NCBI GenBank assembly: GCA_050999155.1
Contig: JBPCPM010000008.1
Coordinates: 1 to 17,495 of the forward strand
Direction: 5' to 3'
Origin: JBPCPM01 sp050999155
GTDB lineage: Bacteria > Actinomycetota > Thermoleophilia > Solirubrobacterales > 70-9
Length of the DNA stretch: 17,495 bases
The position numbers and the translations under genes are program-made. The first letter of the stretch is position 1, and every line of letters starts with the position of its first letter. A model generated the notes under the pieces. The model was given only the letters and a program-made list of their open reading frames with translations, did not search any database and was not told the DNA's origin. This document shows positions 11,911 through 17,495 of the stretch, in pieces.

Positions 11911-13982
11911 CCGTGCCGGGCCAGGGTCGATGGCCACCACATTGCGCGCCCCACGTCGAGGGTCAGCGCCGGCACGAGGATCGAGCGCACGAGGAACGTG
12001 TCGAGCAGCACGCCGAAGGCGACCACGAAACCGATCTCGGTCAGGAACACCAGGGGCAGCACGCCGAGGACGGCGAACACGCCGGCCAGTACCACCCCGG
12101 CCGAGGTGATGACGCCGCCGGTCACGGCCAGGCCACGCAGCATGCCCTCGCGCGTCCCGTGTTCCAGGGTCTCCTCGCGCACGCGCGCCATCAGGAAGAT
12201 GTTGTAGTCGATGCCTAGGGCCACCAGGAAGATGAAGGCGAACAGGGGCAGCGACGGGTCGATGCCGGCGAAGCCGAAGATGACGTCGAAGACGACGATC
12301 CCGACACCCAGGGCCGCGAGGAACGAGACCACGACGGTCGCGAGCAGCGCCAGCGGCAGCAGCACGGCGCGGAGGAGCAGCACCAAAATCAGGAAGACGA
12401 TCGCCAGCGCGAGCGGGACGATCAGCTTCGTGTCCCGTGTCGTGGCGGTACGCAGGTCACGTTCGACAGCTGACGCACCGCCGACGAGGGTGTCCGGCCC
12501 GCCGGCCTTGCGTGCGACCTCACGGATCTCGGGGATGAGGTCGTAGGCCTCGGTGGAGTAGGGATCGAGTTCGAGCTGGGCCTGCAGCACGGCGGCCCCC
12601 TTCCCCCGGTCGCCCGGACGTACGGCGGCGACGCCGTCGACCCCCTCGACCGCGCGCCCGACCGCCTGCACCTTGCTCGCGTCGCGCACGATGACCTCGG
12701 TCGGGATCGACGATCCGGCCGGGAAGGACTCGGCGACCAGCTCCTGGCCTTCGACGGCCTCGACCTCGCCGCGGAAACTGTTGGCCTGCGTGAGGCCGGT
12801 GTCGATATCGAGGTTCCCCAGGGCGAGGACGGCCAGGATCGCGATCGCGCCGAGCCAGACGCGTCGCGGCCGGACGGCGATCCGTTCTCCCAGGTTGCGC
12901 CACGCGCCGTGGGTGGCGTCCACGCCGGCATCGCCCACGTGGGGAACGCGTGGCCAGAACACGCCACGCGGCGCGAGGATCAGCAGCGCGGGGAGCAAGG
13001 TCAGCATGGACACCAGCGCAACCGCGATGCCGATGGCGCCGATCGGTCCCAGCGAGGCCGTGCTGTTGACGTCGGCCAGAGCCAGGGTCAGCAGGGCGGC
13101 GATGACCGTACCCGCCGAGGCGATGATGGCCGGCCCCGCACTGCGCAAGGCAAGACGCATGGCGTCGCGGCGGTCCTCGTGGCCGCGGAGCTCCTCGCGG
13201 TAGCGGGCTATCAGCAGCAGGGCGTAGTCGGTGCCCGCACCGAGCACGAGGATCGACAGGATCGATGATGACTGGCCGTTGACGGTGACGCCGGCCTCGG
13301 TGAGGCCGTAGCCGATCCCCTGGGTCGTGATCTCGGCGAAAGCCACGGCGATCAGGGGGAGGAACAGCAAAAACGGGCTGCGGTAGATGATGATCAGCAG
13401 GACGATCACCAGCAGGAACGCCGCGCCCACGAGGGTCCCGTTGATCTGCTCGAAGACCTCGATCGCGTCAGCCGCGAAGCCGGCGCCGCCGGTCACCTTG
13501 ACCGTCAGGCCCTCCTCACCTCCCAGGCGGTCGCGGAGGTCGTTGACCGGATCGAGGATGGTGTCACCCTGCCCGTCTCCTTCGATGGCGGATCCGACGA
13601 GTGCGGCCTTGCCGTCCTCGGACTGGGCGAGCGGACGGAATGGTTCGAGGCCTTGCAGCGGGCTCTCGGGGTCCGACCGATCCTTGTTGAACCGCTCGAC
13701 GTCGGTCTTGATCCGCCGCTGGTCGGCTGCCGTCAACCCGTTCTCGCGCTGGTAGACGATGACCAGCGGGGCCAGCTCGGCCCCCTGGATGCTCTCGGTC
13801 ACCTTCAGCGCCTTGGTCGCCTCGGCGTCTTCCGGCAGGTAGGAGCTGGACTCGTTGTTCTCGGCATCCCGGAACTTGTCGGGGAGCCCGAAACCGAAGA
13901 TGGCGAAGATGGCCGCCAGCCAGACCGCGACGATGACCCAGGGGGCCACGCGGCCGGTCACGAGACGAAGAATGCGATCCAT
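11907..13982 (-). CDS. MMPL/RND family transporter
   Basis: A 691-residue RND-type membrane transporter of the MMPL family. It starts MDRILRLVTGRVAPWVIVAVWLAAIF (helix 1), has a large extracytoplasmic loop (about 30-190), a helix bundle with GAGTDYALLLIARYREEL, a second loop, and a second bundle with ALGIDYNIFLMARVREETLEHG. The paired GxDY motifs carry the proton-relay Asp residues of this family. MMPL proteins export lipids and other hydrophobic compounds to the cell envelope using the proton gradient. ATG 13982 fits the family start better than TTG 14000. The stop overlaps the methyltransferase start. The two genes upstream encode HMG-CoA reductase and an alcohol dehydrogenase, so an isoprenoid or lipid cargo is possible (inference). 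Confidence 0.93.
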   Translation of the reverse strand: MDRILRLVTGRVAPWVIVAVWLAAIFAIFGFGLPDKFRDAENNESSSYLPEDAEATKALKVTESIQGAELAPLVIVYQRENGLTAADQRRIKTDVERFNKDRSDPESPLQGLEPFRPLAQSEDGKAALVGSAIEGDGQGDTILDPVNDLRDRLGGEEGLTVKVTGGAGFAADAIEVFEQINGTLVGAAFLLVIVLLIIIYRSPFLLFLPLIAVAFAEITTQGIGYGLTEAGVTVNGQSSSILSILVLGAGTDYALLLIARYREELRGHEDRRDAMRLALRSAGPAIIASAGTVIAALLTLALADVNSTASLGPIGAIGIAVALVSMLTLLPALLILAPRGVFWPRVPHVGDAGVDATHGAWRNLGERIAVRPRRVWLGAIAILAVLALGNLDIDTGLTQANSFRGEVEAVEGQELVAESFPAGSSIPTEVIVRDASKVQAVGRAVEGVDGVAAVRPGDRGKGAAVLQAQLELDPYSTEAYDLIPEIREVARKAGGPDTLVGGASAVERDLRTATTRDTKLIVPLALAIVFLILVLLLRAVLLPLALLATVVVSFLAALGVGIVVFDVIFGFAGIDPSLPLFAFIFLVALGIDYNIFLMARVREETLEHGTREGMLRGLAVTGGVITSAGVVLAGVFAVLGVLPLVFLTEIGFVVAFGVLLDTFLVRSILVPALTLDVGRAMWWPSTLARHG

Positions 13983-14010
13983 GCCGGGCACCCTAAGCAA
14001 TCGCCGGCTT

Positions 14011-14025
14011 GCCCGAGGCTCGGGC
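14011..14025. terminator. short palindrome between HMG-CoA reductase and MMPL genes
   Basis: GCCCGAG (14011-14017) and CTCGGGC (14019-14025) can form a compact stem in the 66-base gap. No T-run follows on either side. It may attenuate transcription between the two genes, or mean nothing. Confidence 0.25.
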
Positions 14026-14048
14026 CGGTTCGGGCGGCTTGGCCGGGG

Positions 14049-14902
14049 TTAGGGCCGGTTGCGCCCGTGCCGGTCGTGCGAGGAGACCCACTCGTCAGCC
14101 ACGATGGCCGAGCCGAGGCTCATCTCGCCGCACAGCACCGTCGCGGCCACGATCTCCGCGAGCTTTTCCACCTTGCCCTTGCCGTAGCAGCCCATCATCT
14201 CCAGGCATTCGCGCTGGCCCGGCAGCCCGGTGCCGCCGCCGTGGGTGGCGACGATCAGCGAGGGGATGGTGATCGAGTAGTAGTCGCCGTTGTCGCGCAG
14301 CTCGGCGTGGACCAGGGCGGCGTGGGACTCGGCGACGTTGGCGGCGTCCTGGCCGGTGGCGATGAAGATCGCGGCGATCGCGTTGGCCGAGTGCGACCCG
14401 TTGTTGGTCGACAGCGACAGCCGCGCGCCGAGGTGCGAGACCTGGCCGTCGTCTCGTCGGCGATCTCGCGGATGGCCTCGAAGTTGTCGTCCAGCCAGGC
14501 CACGAAGTCGCGGGCACCCCGGGCGGACTCGAAGAGGAACACGGGGGCGCGCTGCATCGCGTCGTCGGTGACGGTGGTGGTGACGCCGCCGGCCGCGCGC
14601 AGGAGCTTCATCCCGCGGTTGTACGACGCGACGAGCGTCCCCTCGCAGGTGGCCAGCGGCACGTAGAACTCGCCCTGGGCGTGCTCGCCGTGGACCAGCA
14701 GTGGCCCGGCGATCCCCAGTGGCACCTGGGCCACGCCGGTGAAGTGCTCGACGTTGCCCCGCACGACGGCTGGGTCGATCGAGTACGCGCCGACGTGCTC
14801 GAGCTCGGTGCCGGTCTGCTCGCGGACGAACATCCGCCGCCGCTCGGCGGCAGCGGCGGTGAAGTCGTCGTCGGCGTCGCGGGGGACCCGGGGGGCGCTC
14901 AG
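14049..14902 (-). pseudogene. hydroxymethylglutaryl-CoA reductase with internal deletion and frame change
   Basis: The first part (14902-14447, 152 codons) is the N-terminal half of an actinobacterial HMG-CoA reductase: REQTGTELEHVG, VAQVPLGIAGPLLV, PLATCEGTLVASYNRGMKLL with the catalytic Glu, ending IREIADETT. The second part (14453-14049, in another frame) is the C-terminal end: NNGSHSANAIAAIFIATGQD, TIPSLIVATHGGGTGLPGQR, and VSSHDRHGRNRP with the catalytic His. From memory of the family about 130-150 residues are missing between them, including the DAxGxNM segment and the catalytic Lys (DKK) and Asp, so the product cannot reduce HMG-CoA. The start is also odd: the only candidate matching the family is CTG 14902, overlapping the dehydrogenase stop. 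Real deletion or assembly collapse are both possible. Intact, it would make mevalonate for isoprenoids. Confidence 0.85.
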
Positions 14903-16023
14903 AAGACCACCACCTGGCGCACGGCCTCGCCGCGGGCGAGTCGATCGAAGCCCTCGTTGATCTCGCCGGGGGCGAGCCGGTGGGTCAGCAGCCGGTCGAC
15001 CGGCAACTTGCCGGCCTTGTAGAGCTCGACGAAGCGGGGGATGTCGCGCTCGGGGACACACGAGCCGAGGTAGGAGCCGCGCAGGGTGCGCTCCTCGGCC
15101 ACCAGCGACACCGCGGGAATCGACAGCATCTGGTCGGGGTGCGGGAGGCCGACGGTGACTGTCGTCCCGCCCCGGCGGGTCGCCCGGTAGGCCTGGTCGA
15201 GCACCGTGGCGTCGCCGACCGTCTCGATCGCCTGGTCGGCGCCGCCGGCGGTGGCCTCCCGGACCTCCTCGACGACATCGGGCCCGGCCGCGATCGCCTC
15301 GGTGGCCCCCAGCTCGCGCGCCAGCTCGAGCTTGTCGGCGACCCGGTCGACGGCGACGATCGTCTCCGCCCCCGCGTGGACCGCGCCGAGAAGCGCGGCC
15401 AGCCCCACGCCCCCGAGCCCGAACACCGCGACCCGATCCCCAGGCGACACGGCGGCGGCGTTGACCGCGGCACCCACCCCGGTCAGTACGGCGCAGCCGA
15501 ACAGGGCCGCGACGTCGAAGGGGACGTCGGCGTCCATGGTGACGGCCGAGTTCTCCGAGACCACGATGTGGTCGGCGAACGCCGAGACCCCGAGGTGGTG
15601 GTTGATCGCGTCCCCGGCCGGATCGGTCCAGCGGCGCTCGCCGGAGATCAACGTCCCGGCGGCGTTGGCCGCCGCTCCCGGCTCGCACAGCGCGGCCCGC
15701 CCGGCTCGGCACGGCTCACACCCGCCGCACACCGGAACGAACGCCAGGACGACGTGGTCGCCCGCTGCGAATCGCTCGACGCCCGGGCCGATCTCGACGA
15801 CCTCACCGGCCGCCTCGTGGCCGAGGGCCATCGGCATCACCCGCGGGCGGGACCCGTCGACGACCGACAGGTCCGAGTGGCACAGGCCCGCTGCGCCGAC
15901 CCGTACCAGGATCTCACCCGGTCCCGGGCCACCGAGCTCCAGCGAGACCTGTTCGAGGGGTCGCGATTGTGCGTAGGGCTGCGGCATTCCCATCTCCCGC
16001 AGGACGGTGGCCTCGACCTTCAT
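14899..16023 (-). CDS. zinc-dependent alcohol dehydrogenase (MDR family)
   Basis: A 374-residue medium-chain dehydrogenase of normal length. Catalytic zinc ligands are Cys48 (GLCHSD) and His69-Glu70 (LGHEAAGE). The structural zinc site is Cys99, Cys102, Cys105 and Cys113 (CGGCEPCRAGRAALC). The nucleotide fold has VFGLGGVGLAALLG, with an acidic Asp after VAV (AVDRVADK), indicating NAD. FGCAVLTGVGAAVN and the overall pattern place it near class III / formaldehyde-type dehydrogenases. It oxidises alcohols or reduces aldehydes in the cytoplasm; the exact substrate is unknown. ATG 16023 gives the family N-terminus (MKVEATVLREMG); the frame is open further upstream without similarity. Its TGA overlaps the reductase start, so it is the first gene of a likely minus-strand operon. 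Confidence 0.92.
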   Translation of the reverse strand: MKVEATVLREMGMPQPYAQSRPLEQVSLELGGPGPGEILVRVGAAGLCHSDLSVVDGSRPRVMPMALGHEAAGEVVEIGPGVERFAAGDHVVLAFVPVCGGCEPCRAGRAALCEPGAAANAAGTLISGERRWTDPAGDAINHHLGVSAFADHIVVSENSAVTMDADVPFDVAALFGCAVLTGVGAAVNAAAVSPGDRVAVFGLGGVGLAALLGAVHAGAETIVAVDRVADKLELARELGATEAIAAGPDVVEEVREATAGGADQAIETVGDATVLDQAYRATRRGGTTVTVGLPHPDQMLSIPAVSLVAEERTLRGSYLGSCVPERDIPRFVELYKAGKLPVDRLLTHRLAPGEINEGFDRLARGEAVRQVVVF

Positions 16024-16126
16024 CGGTGTGCGGTTGCCCTCATCGGCGGCACAGCCTAGTTCGTGCGCGCTGGACCTCGGCGGGTTGGGTCCAGGGCGTC
16101 CGGGCTGCGCGTCGGAACGCCGCGAT

Positions 16127-17408
16127 CTAGGCGGGGGCGAGCTGCAGGCGCTGCCGGTCCGGTCCGAGCTGGCGGGGATCGGTGCCCACCCAGGAGCGCA
16201 GCTGCTCGTAGATGGCCGGGTGGTTGAGCAGGGCCATGTGGTGGGCTCCGCCAAGGTGCATCCCGGCGTCGGAACGGAACCCGACCCGGCGGCTGCGGCT
16301 GCGCCCCGACGCCGACGGCACCAGTACGAGCGTGTCACCGACCACGCGGCCGATGGGATGGCGGGGGCTGCGGGTCACGCTGGCCGTGACGAAATAGTGG
16401 GCGACGTCCTCCAGGAGCGGCACCTCGGCGGTGGCCACGGCCTCGAGTGCGTCGGGGTCGCGGTCGCGCCAGTCCTCGTCGACGAGCGAGCCCTGGCGCA
16501 GGTCCCGGACCCCCGCGCTGCGCCGGGCCCAGAAGTTGCCGAACGGGCGGGTCTCGGGCAGGGCCCGCAGCCCGTGGGTCAGGTGCTGCAGGCCCTGGAC
16601 GATCGGCGCGCCCATGTGCGGGGAGCCCAGCGACACCGTGTGCCACAAGTGCCGGACCCAGGAGGCCTGCTCCTCGCTTGCGTAGTGCGCGGCGCCCCGG
16701 GCGACCAGTCCGCCCATCGAGTGGCCGACGAGCGAGATCTGCTTGACCTCGACCGGCCACCGGGCGACGACCTCGTCGAGCAGCCCCGACAGCGCGCGGC
16801 CGTTCTCGGAGATGTGCAGGCCGGTGTTGTAGCGCAGGTAGAGCGACGTGTAATCGAGCTCCCGCTCCAGACACTTCCCGTAAACCTGCCGCGACTCGGG
16901 AGCGGTGCCACGGGCGGGCAGCCGCCACGCCGTCTCGGTTCGCACAGGCCGTGGATGAAGATCGCGACCCGCGGGCCTGGATTGGGGACAGCCGCCGCGA
17001 TCACCGCCGGATCATCGCTCGGCGCTGCGCCCGACCGGCCAAGTGCCATCGACAGCGCCAGCTCGCTCTCTGACTCGCGCAGGCGATCACCGGTGATCCC
17101 GTGGAGGGCCCCGAGCACGAGTGAGGCGATCGGTCGCTCGCTCAGCGGTGGCGTGGCCGGGTCCTGCTCAGCCCGGAGAGCGCCGAGCTCCGATCCCTGC
17201 CGGACCAGGGCTCGCAGGCCGCCCCGGACCGCCCCGTAGACCGCGCCGCTGACGCCGTCGTGGATCACCTGACCGGCTTTGCCGCCTGGCCAAGCACTCC
17301 GAACGGCCGGCCGGCGATACCGGCGTGCAGCTCCTCGATCAATGCGGCGCCCGCCGCGATCGTCTCGCCACCGAACCTCCCGGCCGCCCGCATCTCAGAT
17401 CCCCGCAT
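16127..17408 (-). pseudogene. lipase-like alpha/beta hydrolase with two frameshifts
   Basis: Three frames line up into one protein of about 427 residues. Part one starts at ATG 17408 after GAGGTGAGG and ends GVLGQAAKPVR at a TGA (17265-17267). Part two continues VIHDGVSGAVYGAVRGGL to VAIFIHGLCE near 16941. Part three continues TETAWRLPARGT to the stop at 16127. One base missing near 17267 (AGGTGA) and one near 16939-16941 (GAACC) would restore one frame: KPVR-VIHDG and HGLCE-TETAW. The fold is clear: oxyanion motif IFIHGL, nucleophile elbow LVGHSMGGLVARG with Ser, lipase-like LWHTVSLGSPHMGAP, and a late His in GGAHHMALLNHP. It resembles PGAP1/lipase-like esterases. It is broken in this sequence; sequencing error is possible because both lesions are single bases. 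Confidence 0.8.
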
Positions 17409-17452
17409 CGTCCTCACCTCGCCTGTCGCGCTTGTCGATCGATCCTGCACTC

Positions 17453-17458
17453 GTTATA
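17453..17458 (-). promoter_or_regulatory. possible -10 element upstream of the alpha/beta hydrolase
   Basis: On the minus strand TATAAC (17458-17453) is a 5 of 6 match to the -10 consensus and lies 44 bases before the ATG at 17408. No convincing -35 element is seen 17 bases further upstream, so this is tentative. Confidence 0.3.
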
Positions 17459-17495
17459 CCGGCTCGGGCGGCGGGGGTTTCGGTAGCTTGAGGTT

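Noticed and set aside
14255..15712. 485-codon frame covering the reductase N-terminus and the dehydrogenase
   Set aside because: Only its last third is real (HMG-CoA reductase); the upstream part is an out-of-frame reading of the dehydrogenase.

Overview
The window is high-G+C bacterial chromosome. GTG and TTG starts are common, and 4-base stop/start overlaps (GTGA, ATGA) are frequent. An upstream promoter places the transcript start on the ATG of one gene, which looks leaderless. The gene families (coupled glnK-amt, MMPL transporter, Tat-exported flavin amine oxidase, VOC proteins, Zn alcohol dehydrogenase, actinobacterial-type HMG-CoA reductase) fit Actinomycetota. A deep branch such as Thermoleophilia is possible, but that placement is inference and no 16S is present.

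Layout. 1-1074: the 3' end of a Baeyer-Villiger/flavin monooxygenase coupled to a short-chain dehydrogenase. 1075-1148: tRNA-Arg(ACG), followed by two hairpins. 1150-2844: a phage-derived remnant directly downstream of the tRNA. It holds a tRNA-3'-half-like segment, an inverted repeat, a 7-codon minicistron, two unrecognised small genes and a MuF-like head-morphogenesis gene with a one-base frameshift; all four reading frames are chained by 4-base overlaps. 3130-4380: a multi-pass membrane protein of visibly lower G+C, on the minus strand. 4698-4831: a stump of a response regulator gene. Lower G+C and broken flanks suggest that 1149 to about 4700 is an old island or rearrangement scar (inference).

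4954-5829 is an epoxide-hydrolase/dehalogenase-like alpha/beta hydrolase. It converges, across a strong hairpin, on the nitrogen module glnK-amt (minus strand, 4-base overlap). The Amt protein carries Glu in place of the first pore twin-histidine. 7665-10000 holds a tiny oxidase-like N-terminal fragment, a flavin reductase-family protein and a Tat-exported amine oxidase. Two small VOC genes follow on the plus strand, the first with the leaderless promoter.

From 16023 down to 11128 the minus strand reads Zn alcohol dehydrogenase, HMG-CoA reductase, MMPL transporter and SAM methyltransferase, close together or overlapping, so possibly one lipid/isoprenoid-related operon. The reductase has lost its central part and the frame changes at the join, so it should be inactive. 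At the right edge a lipase-like alpha/beta hydrolase gene is broken by two apparent one-base deletions.

The most notable points are the Amt pore substitution, the internally deleted HMG-CoA reductase, the tRNA-linked phage remnant with its minicistron chain, and the number of frame lesions (four genes). The lesions may be real gene decay or residual sequencing error. I found no CRISPR array, integrase, transposase or complete new defence system.
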